This document shows positions 40,701-51,900 of a DNA stretch of 64,000 bases, piece after piece. Numbering within the stretch: position 1 is the stretch's first letter; each line of letters opens with the position of its first letter. The notes under the pieces were generated by a model. The model was not told the DNA's origin. It saw only the letters and a program-made list of their open reading frames with translations, and did not search any database. The position numbers and the translations under genes were made by a program. The stretch is taken from positions 3,222,501 to 3,286,500 of the forward strand of contig JAKOON010000023.1 in NCBI GenBank assembly GCA_022577435.1, written 5' to 3'. The DNA comes from Embiotoca jacksoni. Its lineage: Eukaryota; Chordata; Actinopteri; Embiotocidae.

Positions 40701-42385
40701 CCGATCAATCGGCCACCGATCACGATCAGCCATGATTCAGCTCTAAAAGTTTTAATCGGCGGTCTCAAAAAAGGCAGATCATAGGAAGCCAACCACATGG
40801 TGTAAAATGGATTCACCGGTCTGGCAGTACATCCAAATGTTTGAAAAAGTTTTTTATTTTTCCTATTAATAAAAAAGGATAAAGAGAGCGATATCCCCCT
40901 TCAAGCCCCAGGTACGAGGGCTGCTTTCTGATGGCAGCAGCAAAATGGTGACGTGAGTTCAGGTGCGAGCGGCTCTGAGACAAATAGAAATGTACCACGA
41001 GCTGCTCCTTGCATGCCATGGATGCTGGATTGCGCACGCAACATAAACCTGCGCATGCAAGTGCAGTTAGCATGGAAGTTGTAGTGGAATATGTTGCAAA
41101 TGTGGCCTTCTAAATTTAAATACATTATGTATAGCGTTGTTAAAAAATAAATGAATGATGCTACATGACAAATAAAAAGTTTTGAATACACCCTTTGATC
41201 GGTATTGGCCGATACTGTTTCAAATAATTAGTGATCGGCCCCAAAAATCCTAATACGAGCACTAAAATTCAATAAATCAAGTCTGAAAATGTAACATAGT
41301 ACTGGGTTGACAAACACACCACTAAAGTACAATTGTAGTCCAAACAAAAGTTGTATATTCTTAGAACATTAATGTTAATGTTATTGCATTTCATACAGTG
41401 GGTGTGAATGTTTCACTATTTGTACCATATTTAGTCTAACAAGGTGCTAGTCTTTAAAAAAAATCAAAGCAAAGTATTGAATATGTTCTAATCTGTACTT
41501 GAACTGTACATTGATTTTATAGACACACACGTGCGCATACACAAAAAATTTACAGTATTTCAGTGGTGATATTATGGATTAATGTGTGTGTACTGTGTCT
41601 TACTGCACTTAGCTGCTGCACAAAGATGACCAGGGCAAGGATCCACCTGTGAATGTAACAAATAGGTTAACTGTAAGTCTCATTAAGCCAAGCTTAAAGC
41701 TTAAAGCTTCCCAAACAAAGGTGTAAAGTAAAATGCTTGCTGGTCATAACTCTCATGAAAATCCCCATTAGCTTATGAGGTGTTATTGTTCTTGTGTGCA
41801 TGGAAAACTGAACACCACTGACCCCAACATGCCTTCGAGTGGATAAGTAGCAAGAACGTTGTCTACCCCAAATTATTGCATTTGACATCGTAGTATGCAG
41901 GCCTACATGTCTGCAAGCCTTAGTGTAGTGAAGGTCAGAGTTTTGGCATACAAGCAATGCAGATGTGTATATCCGAATAAACAGGCAAAAAGTGTGTTTG
42001 TCTTCAGGTAAATAGACCAGCATGGAATGTGAATGTCATCAATATTTGAGACACATACACAACCATATGAACCTACTAAAACTTATTTTCAATGTAACAG
42101 TGCTCAATTACATGCAGGGATTTCCTTTTTAAAGAGAAAGTGCATATTTTGAAGCAAGTATTATATGATAATACCCATTGTCAGACGCAGGAATGTAGTA
42201 GGATATCATGCATTAAAGTTCAGTCACAAAAACTATAATTTGTTATCATCAGAAGATGCTATTAGATATCAAGATGATAATATGCATCTTGTGTTGCTTT
42301 TACTGAAAATAGCATATTACCAATATTGTTGCAGTGGGACTCACCACAGGGGGCACAAATGCACATCAGTAACTGAGGAGCTCAT
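21814..42385 (-). CDS. col4a4: col4a4: collagen type IV alpha-4 chain (46 coding exons, complete CDS)
   Basis: A basement-membrane collagen chain that assembles with alpha3 and alpha5 into the mature glomerular-type network. Read on the minus strand, 46 exons join in frame to 1,665 codons (human alpha4 is about 1,690): signal peptide (residues 1-28), Cys-rich 7S segment (29-52, with GPCQGRDCSLCQC), interrupted Gly-X-Y helix, and NC1 (about 1437-1665). NC1 features such as GYSLIYLEGQEKAHTQDLG, SYWLSTTAPIPMMPL and HTGAGDEGGGQSL place it in the alpha2/4/6 half of the family. The GRDCSLCQC 7S motif and the nyap2/col4a3 neighbours identify alpha4 rather than alpha6. Exon coordinates are in the following entries. 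Some acceptors are unusual and one donor is GC. Confidence 0.93.
23042..27813 (-). CDS. col4a4: col4a4 coding exons 32-43 (C-terminal helix)
   Basis: Exons: 27635-27813, 26811-26874, 26482-26556, 26228-26326, 25650-25757, 25291-25362, 24898-25020, 24142-24249, 23814-23969, 23616-23723, 23318-23455 and 23042-23158. Typical strings are GYPGPPGPQGLPGPPG and GRNGPDGEPGEFG. Interruptions include GETIYTTPDFPPPG and GGIIFSKG. Exon 35 needs a GAG acceptor (TAGAG|GG) to stay open. Exon 38 starts after a weak AAG with almost no polypyrimidine tract; an in-frame alternative end is 25026. Confidence 0.86.
24400..24752. mobile_element. dispersed fish repeat in col4a4 intron 38
   Basis: The block starting near GTATGTAGGATTTAGTGGCA and running through TCTAGTGGTGAGGTTGCAGA and ACCACCTCATTTTGTAGATA matches, from memory, a non-coding repeat found in many percomorph genomes. 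It has no open frame of note. Class not assigned; ends approximate. Confidence 0.55.
26921..27299 (+). mobile_element. dispersed fish retroelement-like repeat in col4a4 intron 32
   Basis: It begins ATCCATCCATTATCTATACC, includes CACCCTGGACAGGTCGCCAG and ends ACCACTGCACCACTGTGCCG. These strings are familiar from a very abundant teleost repeat (probably a LINE 3' region or SINE). It creates spurious small frames on both strands. Family assignment is from memory. Confidence 0.65.
27945..31261 (-). CDS. col4a4: col4a4 coding exons 23-31 (central helix II)
   Basis: Exons: 31155-31261, 30812-30995, 30657-30728, 30352-30459, 29600-29818, 29273-29437, 28939-29106, 28531-28674 and 27945-28055. Exon 25 has the interruption GEPEKCCVEDEIG with adjacent cysteines. 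Exon 27 is the longest helix exon (219 nt), with interruptions ISLA and EDLAARPG. Exon 31 (GPTTLVTKIKGTKG) can only be joined to exon 32 through a GC donor (CAAG|GCAACG). Acceptors of exons 23 and 27 end in AAG. Confidence 0.87.
29838..30285 (-). mobile_element. 5'-truncated LINE fragment in col4a4 intron 26
   Basis: On the minus strand the frame reads LLQGQRSTFSKRLLPLRCHK and then DRYRRSFLPTTIRLYNNS, a pattern typical of the extreme C-terminus of non-LTR retrotransposon ORF2. It is followed by a 3' region with CCCCTCGGGGATTAATAAAG and a terminal short tandem repeat (GGTTA on the plus strand, 29838-29862). Orientation is the same as col4a4. Probably a Rex1/CR1-like LINE. It is dead: only a 3' remnant. 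Confidence 0.6.
31611..36072 (-). CDS. col4a4: col4a4 coding exons 12-22 (central helix I)
   Basis: Exons: 35983-36072, 35714-35758, 35560-35628, 35429-35473, 35290-35343, 34934-34997, 33899-33997, 33443-33604, 33049-33138, 31798-31949 and 31611-31683. Exon 14 carries GGRGDYAPVFKG, an Arg-Gly-Asp motif. Exon 17 is the first to end inside a Gly codon; after it most junctions split Gly. Exon 21 has GCVGECKCESGKG, a Cys-rich interruption that matches the GLCACEPG-type interruption of mammalian alpha4. Exon 19 has a tandem TAGAAG acceptor. Phases are consistent throughout. Confidence 0.87.
31950..33048. other. col4a4 intron 20 (hosts LINE remnant)
   Basis: A 1.1 kb intron between exons 20 and 21 on the minus strand. 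Most of it is the decayed antisense LINE listed separately; the rest is AT-rich without coding signal. Confidence 0.7.
32288..32960 (+). pseudogene. decayed non-LTR retrotransposon reverse transcriptase fragment
   Basis: The plus-strand frame contains VSHGVPQGSVLGPIIFTSYM and then PLGNIIRKH, the reverse-transcriptase block of L2/Rex-like LINEs. Downstream the match continues through frameshifts and stops, e.g. near 32590-32900. It is antisense to col4a4 and not a functional gene. Boundaries are approximate. Confidence 0.7.
33998..34933. other. col4a4 intron 17
   Basis: A 0.9 kb intron in which I see nothing identifiable. A 94-residue minus-strand open frame at 34247-34531 has no recognisable domain and no splice support. 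Confidence 0.6.
36151..36238 (+). repeat. (CA)n/(CG)-interrupted microsatellite
   Basis: A CA array with CGCGCG interruptions in the col4a4 intron between 36073 and 36285. Alternating purine-pyrimidine sequence of this kind can adopt Z-DNA. Confidence 0.93.
36286..38741 (-). CDS. col4a4: col4a4 coding exons 4-11 (N-terminal helix)
   Basis: Exons in transcript order: 38607-38741, 38326-38370, 37658-37774, 37015-37080, 36826-36861, 36586-36648, 36448-36483 and 36286-36327. All begin with an intact Gly codon and are multiples of nine or three bases, the classical fibrillar-like phase-0 pattern. Sequence includes GAPGKPGERGPKG, GLDGCNGTRGHPG (a helix cysteine in the 7S/helix region) and short interruptions such as KHSLP and PLYGAVLPG. 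Introns between them are short and hold no other gene. A (CA/CG)n tract sits in the intron after exon 12. Confidence 0.88.
39130..39201 (-). CDS. col4a4: col4a4 coding exon 3 (7S cysteine cluster)
   Basis: 24 codons reading GNIEGPCQGRDCSLCQCFPA and KGAQ, between TTATTCCAG and GTATGA. Four cysteines close together are the N-terminal 7S cross-linking site of type IV collagen. The GRDCSxCxC pattern is the one I associate with alpha4. Confidence 0.92.
39202..41603. other. col4a4 intron 2
   Basis: The longest col4a4 intron (2.4 kb). It contains the hAT-like repeat near 40690-41265. Nothing else in it is recognisable and no coding exon is supported. Confidence 0.7.
40692..41265. mobile_element. 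hAT-like non-autonomous DNA transposon
   Basis: One end reads AGGGTGCGCCGATCAATCGG, and GATCGGTATTGGCCGATACT with GTGATCGGCCCCAAAAATCC lies near the other. Repeated GATCGG/CCGATC words at both ends and the GGTGC-type terminus are typical of hAT-derived fish repeats. No intact transposase frame. Family from memory; the ends are degenerate. Confidence 0.5.
41604..42385 (-). CDS. col4a4: col4a4 coding exons 1-2 (split signal peptide)
   Basis: Exon 1 is 42345-42385 and exon 2 is 41604-41646; both are too short for ordinary gene callers. Exon 1 starts at ATG with an in-frame TGA two codons upstream, reads MSSSVTDVHLCPL and ends at TG|GTGAGT. Exon 2 follows CACAG and, joined in frame, gives the hydrophobic core WWILALVIFV and QQLSA before GCA|GTAAGA. 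A typical secretory signal with predicted cleavage after LSA results. The phase match (2 nt plus 1 nt) supports the join. A different first exon remains possible. Confidence 0.75.
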
Positions 42386-43126
42386 TTCTCATCTCATCAG
42401 TCGGCTTAACAGGTGAGTGTGGGCCTCAGTGCTGCCACCTGTGGACGATAAAAGGAAGCAAGAAACAGCAAAGACACCTGTTAGCCAAAGGCCAGTAAAT
42501 TCCATACAACAGTGAAAAAATATATCCTTAGAGATAAAAAAATAAATAAATAAATAAAATAAAAAATAAAAAAAATGCATGCAAATTTGACCTTTTAAAA
42601 ACTAAGAGTATGCTAATCAAAATGAATTGTTGGTGAACCCAGGCATTTTTCCAAATTATAAGTAGCAGTTCACTATAGACATAAAATATTCACAACTCAC
42701 CTGAATTCAGAAGAACAAACGAATTTTCATGAATGTTTCAGTACATCCCAAGCAGCATAATCTCTCACAAGATTTACACTAATCTTCTCCCTCCGTGTCA
42801 GTAAAAGCCAAAGTGAGTAACTGACACTGTTTGTGAGCAGTGGGAGTGAGATGAGGAGAAGCGTGGGGTTGACCACATCGCTAAATTCAGACCACCTCCC
42901 TCATCGAGGTCAGGTTAAACAACTTCCTGGGCTGTCTCGTCTTTCAGGGCACTTGAACCCAGATTAAACTCTTTGGAGCAATTATCAAACATTATCCAAA
43001 GCACAGCAGTGGATGAGTGCCACATGAAAGCCGGTTGCTGAGGACGGCGTTCAAAAAGGCTTTCATAACCCCTGGGGTGCCTGACATTATTTCAGAACTA
43101 CTGATGTAAAGGCAGCAAGAAAAGCC
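42386..43126. promoter_or_regulatory. head-to-head interval, probable shared col4a4/col4a3 promoter
   Basis: 741 bases separate the two divergent start codons. In mammals COL4A3 and COL4A4 are transcribed from one bidirectional promoter, as are the COL4A1/A2 and COL4A5/A6 pairs. The interval has CTCCCTCC-like pyrimidine motifs (42787-42795, and CACCTCCCTC near 42893) and no clear TATA box for either gene. An A/T-rich simple stretch (42536-42574) lies near its col4a4 side. Transcription start sites cannot be placed from sequence alone. Confidence 0.65.
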
Positions 43127-43198
43127 ATGGGAAGGCAAGTGTTTGTAGTCCCACTGATCCTGTTTGCTGTGATGCTGATGGTGACCGAGGGAAAAAAG
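43127..43198 (+). CDS. col4a3: col4a3 coding exon 1 (signal peptide)
   Basis: 24 codons from GCCATGG, a near-ideal initiation context, to the donor AAAAAG|GTAATA. The hydrophobic core VVPLILFAVMLMV followed by TEG is a clear secretory signal. The exon ends in Lys-Lys just before the 7S cysteines of exon 2. Confidence 0.9.
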
Positions 43199-45818
43199 GT
43201 AATATGTTTCTTTTTTTTCCATTATGGAAAATGCATTGTAGAAAAATCATATTTAATTTAAGCAAACCCTTTACTGACTGTTGTTTCTTAATTTCTGCTT
43301 TGATTTCATAGGGCATACATATGGGACAGTGTCTGTTATGATATTTTTAGGATCAAACTTAACCCTCGTGTTGTCCTTGGGTCAAAATGACCCGCAGCTT
43401 GTTCAACCAAGTTCTATTTTATTTTCATATTTTTGGGGATCATTGGTGACAAGGAGGCTGTGAGGGTTTCTTTAAAGAATGATGACCAATGATCCCAATA
43501 AATATAAAAATATAGAAATAAAATAGAACTTGGTTGAACACAGCTGCGGGTCATTTTGACCCGAGGACAACAGGAGGGTTAAGTTGTGCTGTTATACTGC
43601 AGAGATTATTTTGTTTTTGAACTACAGTGGATGATTGGTGAACTTTGTTCAAGAGAAAACGGCATCACAACTGGATTGTGTTTCAGCACTGACAAAGAGC
43701 TCCAACAAGGGTTCCAACACTGACATTTTCTGTTAATATTTGTAGGAACCACTGTATCAGTAACATTTTAATTTGCTTGGATAGAACTTAATGCTGTTTA
43801 CTCTTGTAACTCTCTAAGGTTGTGTAAAAAACACTGTTTATGGGAGAATAGCATTATTCTGCAACTTGTGTAGTTCCTGTTCTTTATGATGTTATCATCG
43901 TTCACTGCCTTAACTATAATATACAGCGCTGTGGTCTGTTAGTAACTGTAGCGTCTATGCTTGTCGAAAACATCTTGTGTTCTGTGGAGATGGTTTTTTG
44001 AAGTCTGTTCGCACATTTACTCACATTGTTGAAAGGGATGTGAGACGGAAAGCTGAGAGATATTTCTGTATAAGTAAAGTTTTCTTAAAAAAAACAAAAA
44101 AACTCTACTATACATCATTAGATTGATAAAGAAAATAAAAATAAACTTACATACAGCATGGGGCTATCATAACTGATGAGAAAAATCTACATTTTCATGT
44201 CATCACAGCTTAGCCGCTGTAATAGCCATGGAAATAAAATGCACCTCCTACATCTATAAGACAATGATTATAATGTTCAATTAATTTCATGCTTAATTAT
44301 CATTTCATATGCACAAGGAAATTGAATTCAGTACAGTTAAAGGCCAGTGTATTAAATTTGCCAATAATAAGGGATATGAACCAGCGTTCCCCACTCAGCA
44401 GTGCCCTCTACAATGTTGAGGTGAATTGCAAATGTAATGCATCTGCAATAACTTTATTATAAAAGTAGGTTATAGCCCATAGCTGACCTATTATTGAGCC
44501 CACAGACAACCCACAGTGCAGCGAACTGTTTTATTATTTCTGTTGCTCCACCTTTTTAGTGTTAACGTCACTGAACCTTTTCCTCTGCTGATAAGCAATA
44601 ATGTTTACAGCTTTCAAATTAAAGGTCTTTGTGTTGAGCAGAGACACAAGCGGTCTTTAACATCCTGCAGTAAAAGATGATATTTAGGCAAATTGCTTCC
44701 ATAAGTCCTCCACTAATCATCAAGTAAACTTTATTTACCATGGGAATGACAAAGGATTGATTAACAGAAGGGTTGTCATATTCACTATTGATTGTGCTGT
44801 AATTTGGGTCACTCAAATCAGCACAATATCATCAGTAACCGTAGCCTGTAAAGTCAGAATCCTCGCATTCAACAGTAAAGAAAATAGGTGTTCTTCCACA
44901 CTAGAAATGCTCAAGATTAGGGTGAAATAGAATTCCTGTTCAACCTCTTTTATCATCCGTTTCTTCAATGGTATTAATTGTTGATATAAATTAAATTGAG
45001 TTACTTGAGTGATGAATATGTGGACAGAAAAATATATAACAAATGGACAATAAGATATTAATTTTTTCATTTACATATTGAGAAATGTCACTTTTCTTTT
45101 AGTGTGTGTGCAATGGAAAATCAAGGTGCCACTGTGCAGGGGTGAAAGGCAACAGGGTAAGTGAATGATTTATTATTCATGTCAAACACTCAAATTCATC
45201 AGTGCTGGGGATTTTTATGAATGAGTTCTGCTTTAGTTTTAGACCAGATTTTTCATTTTAAATCTGTTTGCAGAGGGAGCAGAACGTGTGAAATCTCTTT
45301 TATCTAATATGGTTGAGACTCAGCAAAAAATCCTGTCACATGTCCATTTTGTGTACATGTATACAAAATGTGCCACTTCCTCAAAACACCAAAAGTGTGG
45401 AATGAATGAGAGGGATTAAAGCAAGATTAAGAGAGAGGAATCATGACAAATACCTTTAAAAAGTGGCATAGCAAAATTATACACTTTACTGAGATGAACC
45501 CTAAAACAAGATTAAGTATTCCTAAAAAAAAAAAAAAAAAAAGTTATTTTAGCCTTGAATCATTCTTGTTTTCTCTCATTTATAAAGTACTTGGAGCAAC
45601 TGCAATGAAGAACAAACTTACGGGGTCAAAAAATGCCTGAATACTGAATCCAGAATACTTGGATGAATGAGGGCATACTATAAGAGAAAGAGAGACAGAT
45701 GGTTTATGATTGATCAGATGAGTGTCTTCCAGGGAAAAGCAGCATTTCATTAACCGTAAAGCCACACCAAACCTGGTGCCAAAAGAGCATTATTTACCCT
45801 ACTGCCTCATAAATAAAT

Positions 45819-45853
<35 letters not shown>

Positions 45854-47376
45854 TGGACTGCTTATTCATTACTTGACAATCCTATTCTTCTTTGATTGCC
45901 TCTGCTCAGCTGCTCTCAGCGTAATGTCCCAGCATGGATTCACCCATTGAATTTGACCACCATGAAGTGGGAATTAAGCAAACACAGTACTACTGCGGCA
46001 ATCACGGTTCCCACTTTCAGTCAAATGTCAAATTCCCTGACTTTCACTGACTAAGAAGCTGAAATTCCATTACCTATAATAAAAACAAAAAAAAGCTGCC
46101 ATTGTGTTGAGCAGACAAGACACAGCGACATTTATGTTAAAAACAGACTGGCACCGTTTAACAGAATAAACGCATCCGCGCCGATATTGAAAGAAAATAA
46201 ATACAAGTTTAAAAACTGGTTGCAGAGGCTAAGAATTTATTTAACAATAACGGTAATTAGCTCGCAACCTAATAAGCTACATTTTCACATTCTGTAAGTG
46301 ACCACTAATGCAACCAAACATACGCAATGACAATAACTAGCTAACTAACATTATAGTTACATATACATGGAAAATATTACATTTTGATAAATGTCAACTC
46401 AAATTTAAACATGCAACCAAAATTCCCTGATATTCCAGGACTTAAAAAAATGATCAAATTCCCTGACTGGAAAAAAGTTTTTAAAAATCCCTGAAATTCA
46501 CTGACCCATGGGATCTCTGTTCAATAAACAGTCACAAACAAAACAACTTCAATGACTGCATCTTTACGCATGTATTACTCGCAATATTTACAAATAAAAT
46601 GTCAAATTTGAATTTGCACATGTTTATGGTCTGTCTACCCACTCGTCTCCGTTTTTCTGTCTCACCCTCTCTTTCGTTCTTCTGCACACACAAACACAGG
46701 GACACAAAGGATTTCTAGGAGATCCAGGTCTGCCAGGGTCACAGGGCCTTCCAGGATCAAATGGTCACCCTGGGCCAACGGGACCAAAGGTGGAGTTTCA
46801 GCTGAGCTTTCGTGACTCTTGCTCACTCTGACTAATTCTGTAATCCCATGGTCTCCAGTTGTGTAGAGACTGTGATAAATGACACTTTCTAGTGTACCTT
46901 GACAATTGTATTTGTCGTCTCACTGGATCACTAAGATTAATTACAGGTTGCATTCTTTGACAGGGCAACACTGGGCATTATGGACCAATGGGACCAAATG
47001 GCGATCCGGTAACATACTCTGCGCTGTCCAAACTTGTGTTTATTGGGTAATATTGGGTTTTCAGTTAGTAACACCAGCGTGCATTTAAAAAAAAAAAAAA
47101 AAATGCTATTTTTGCTACTGTCATTACAGGGACCTGAAGGCAAAGAGGGATTTGCAGGGTCTCATGGCTTACCAGTGAGTTCTCTTATTGTCCTACTATA
47201 CGTGTTACTCTGTTCACTGCGGACATGTATGTTACTGCAAATGTTTTATGTCCGTTGCTTTTTTAATTTCTATTAATATTCTTTTACAGGGTGCTCCAGG
47301 CCTTCAGGGGGCTCCAGGTGCCCCAGGGGCCCCAGGCTGCAATGGAACAGATGTAAGTGAATATTACATATTTGTA

Positions 47377-47413
<37 letters not shown>

Positions 47414-48837
47414 ACAGAACAGAACATTTTGTTATATATTAATGCCAAAAAAGTTTGTAATAGTTGATCCCAACATACCAACATATAGGGAGAAGATGGA
47501 CTTCCTGGCTATCTTGGGGCCAATGGTATTGATGGACTCCCAGTAAGAATAAGTATACATTTTGTATCATTATTATGAGGTTAGATACAGTACTTTGGCC
47601 CGCTACACCTCTCATTAACTTCAGTCTTTTATTTTTATTTTGTTGGCCCATCCTTAAATCTACCACTAACTATGTTTTTTCTTTGAACTTTGCTTTTGCA
47701 GGGTCCACCAGGTCAGCCTGGACTGAAGGTAATAAAATGTATGCTGCACTTCTCAGGGCCCTTTGTGAAGTACTTTTCGTGTTTAGGAAAGGTGTACCTG
47801 CAGAATCGCTTGGCAATGACTGACTTTTAAGAGGCTTAGTAGCAAGATCCTGATGCACCATGAAAAAACCTGCATGATACTGCACTAACAGTGTTTCCCC
47901 AAGCTCCCTGAACAAATTTTGTACCTTGTCCATGTGAGACCAATAACTCGTTAAACGATTTTCCATTGTTTTTCTTTGTAACTGTCAAGTCTGTCCTTCC
48001 ATTTTGATCTGCAACAAGGATGGTGTTAATTCTCAAAGCCAATTATCTGGACAAAAACTTTTGAGAACAGTTATTTTTTTATTTGAAGGCGTAACAATTA
48101 GTCACTACCATTTAGTGTTACCAGAGTGTGCATGAACAGACCTTCAAATCATCAGACATTAAGGTTAAGAATCGCAGGCTTTGCCGTAACGTGTGGATGT
48201 AGAGTCTGTCACCTCTCTATATCTGTGGACTGACAATAAGCATTTACTAGCCCGCTCATATAAATTGCGTGTGATGGGCGTCAAAAACCTGCAGTCTTCC
48301 AAATTACAGCTTTGATTCCATGATACTTTAGAAAAAAAGTCTCATTCTCAACACTGAAAAGATTTGTGAGTTTGGCAAATAATTGTCCGCATGTAACTAC
48401 TTAAAGTTCTAAATCTGTGTTGTCATGTCTGTGTAATTGCAATGGATGCTTTGAACTAACATTGCCCCATAAGCTTATTGAAATTGTTTACAAGCGGACA
48501 TCTTTGTGAAACAGTTTGCCATTTGTAACCTTTGATCTATAAACAGCAAACGCTAAGAAAGAAAATGTGTGTATTCTATTTCTGAGCACATGCATGCGTC
48601 TCAAGTGCATAGAAGCGTACAGATGATTGACAAAGTCTACAAAACTAAAATATGAACACCTATGAATTATTATTACATCTTTAATCCATCTATTTCACAG
48701 GGTGAATCTCAGGTATCAGTTTATTCAAAACCAGGGTCACCTGGGACACCAGGGAGGAAGGGAAATACGGTAACATTACACATACATATATACATGCATA
48801 CATACATGTGTGTGCGTGTGTGTGTATATATATCATA

Positions 48838-48911
<74 letters not shown>

Positions 48912-51900
48912 TACTGTATGGTTATACGTTCTATTAAACTAAAATTTCCCTTAAATTTCAGGGAGATCCAGGTTTCCCTGGAGACAGTGGACCACTGGGG
49001 GACCCTGGACTACCGGGATCTGCTGTGAGTGAGGTTTCTTTTGGTTGAGTGCATTTAAAACTTTAGACAAATTAGTTATAACTGTCCATTTTCTTAATGA
49101 ACAGGGGTCTCCTGGTCGTAAAGGAGCTCCAGGATCTAAGGTAATGCTGCTGAATATTTCTTGGGATGCGCGTGTACACGTTTCACAGGTTATATTGTGA
49201 GAATGAGTGCGAGGTACTTAAAGAGTAGAATCACTGCTGCAGGGCTTTTTTTTCCCTTTAGTGCCGTTATCAGTACTAATACCATCAAGTCAAACAAATT
49301 CCTGACTGTTGCTTTAGTTACTACCACTGGTTAGCCACAGTGCTCATTTATCAGTAATAATGTTGCGTGAATATCTATATGCACTGCCATCTCCAAGCTA
49401 CCTGTGAAATAATCCCAGACAGTTAATGGTGGTGACAAGAATATATCACATCTGGGATGTCATTTTATAGCAATGAGTGGGCGCAGTCATTACAGAGTGT
49501 TAAATGTGGGAACTGACTGACGAAAAGGAGTTCTGAGATCGGATCAGTTATGCAGCCAAGTTTGATTTGCCTGCTTTGACCCCGCAGGGACAAGAAGGCA
49601 TAAATAGTGTCGCAGGACCACGTGGACGAAAGGTAGTTTCATTTTTTTTTAAGACAAGAGGATGTTGAACAGATTGCATGAAATTGTGCCATATTTCTTT
49701 CAAACCATTTCTGCCATAACATTATGTGTATTGTGTTTTTCCATTAAGGATGATCTTAATTTCTTTGATGTAGGGGGTACAAGGCCCATCAGGCCTACCA
49801 GGACCACCAGGTCGCATTAGGGAGTATTTTTCAGAAGGTTACGCCTTAAAGGTACAGTAACAATAGCAAAAATATATTCTTCAGTGTGGTGTTTACACAG
49901 TGTATAAATAGGGGAAATGGTAAAACAATGCCATGGCTGCCTTGATAAAAGCCCAATTGAGAAATAGTATGTGCACTGGAGACAACGCTATTCTCACCAT
50001 GTTTTCACACGTCAAACTTAAAATTAAACTCAGTGGCATCACACTTCATCACCTCAACAGTTTCAAAAAATGTTGTTGGCTGATTGAACAGCAACCCTCA
50101 TTTAGTCGAAGTTTAAAACACCAGCAATACAAAAAGGCACATTTATTTTAGTAAATGGAATAAGTAAAAGAAAAAGGAAAAAAAAAATAAGATTGCTGAG
50201 AGAGGCTGCTGGTGAGTTGAACTAAAAAAAATGGCCTTCCAATGTGTCTAGTTCAAACCACACCTATGAAATAACCGTGCTGTGTAATCAGCATCTTCAT
50301 CTTCATGTGGCACACTGTCGGGAGGATGGATTATCTTGGCAAAGGTGAATTGCTCACTAACATGAATTTAAAAAAAATGTGTGAACAGAATTTAAGAGGA
50401 ATAAACTGTTTGTGCACATAAAAGAAGTCAGAGATCTTTCACTTCAACATGTGCAAAATGGGAACGGAAAAAAAGTGTTGCATTCATATTTTTATTAAAT
50501 GTATATTGCCCTGTCACTGCAGTTACTAAATCATAACCTGAAGTTATGTTCTCATTCAGGGTCTAAAAGGAGACAAAGGAAACGTAGGATATAAAGGCTG
50601 CAAGGGTGAACCAGTAAGTTCCTCTTCACACCAGTGACACTATTTGACATGACACATCGACACATTTTAAAATAAAACTAGTTTTCTGATTATTGTCCTT
50701 ATTTTAATCTGCCATCAGGGAGACCCTGGTTATGGCGATTTTGTAGAAGGAGCAAAGGGTGACAAAGGACACCCGGGTCAAGCAGTAAGCTACCTACTTT
50801 ATTCCATTCATCCTGGCCTTTCAACTGCCTGGTCTGATTGTGCAGTACACATGACTTGTGGTATACTAAAAATGTTTTTTTTGAATGTTGCACCATATTT
50901 TTCTCTCTTTATAAAATGTTGTACTACTTCACTTTACATTGAAGGCCTACCAGTATCAATCAGATACTCCCACCAGAATAGCTCAAGAAAAAGGATGATC
51001 AGCAGAGGGCAGTGATTCACCATTTACTCTGTTATTTGCCATTATATATGGGAAGGAGAGGAAAGAAAAGAGGACCTTCATCATTTATCTATATTCATAA
51101 TTCCATCCAAATTCTTTTGTTAGAACAGCAGACAGCATAAATCCAAATTCAATTGCACAGTATTATCACTCTCCCCTTAAAGATCCTCTTGCACCACCCA
51201 AAAACAGGACCTACAACAACAACTGCTATGAAACAAGGAAAAGGGTTCAACTCAAGTACTACCACCAAATCTCAGCCTGATTACACACTCAGCTTCAAAA
51301 AAGCCAACAGGGCTATGGTCAGTCTGACATTTTCTCTCTGAATATATCTAATAATTGTTAAACATTGGTTCATCAAAGACATCACACATGACTGCGATTT
51401 TGGAAGCTTAGCCTGACCTAACATAATCATACTTCACCCTGAAAAGCTAATGTATTGTGCTATAGGCATTAAACAATCCTTGGAGCTACCTGTACCCTTT
51501 TAGAGGATATAGACAGAGTTTTCTTAAAAAGGCCAATTTTACTGCTTCTCATTTAACACAAAGACAACGAGGACATCTAAGTTGTTATCTGAAAACTGTT
51601 GTCTTTTTTTGTTGTTGTTGTTGTTGACAAAAATGTTCACATGAACCTGAACTGAAGCACTGCTCATCTATTTATGTATATGTAAATCCCTACTGTAGAT
51701 GGCTTTTAACGCAGCCTAACCACAAGCAACTTTTTTTATTGGGAAAATTTACAAAAACGTGCATGATGGTCTTGGTAAAGACAAAGCAGGGCTTATTAAA
51801 TCCTCACTGCTGCACTTCATTCTCCTTACAGGGAAAGCCAGGGAAGGATGGGGATCCTGGACAATCAGGATTTAGGGTATTGTGTTACTGTGCAATGAGT

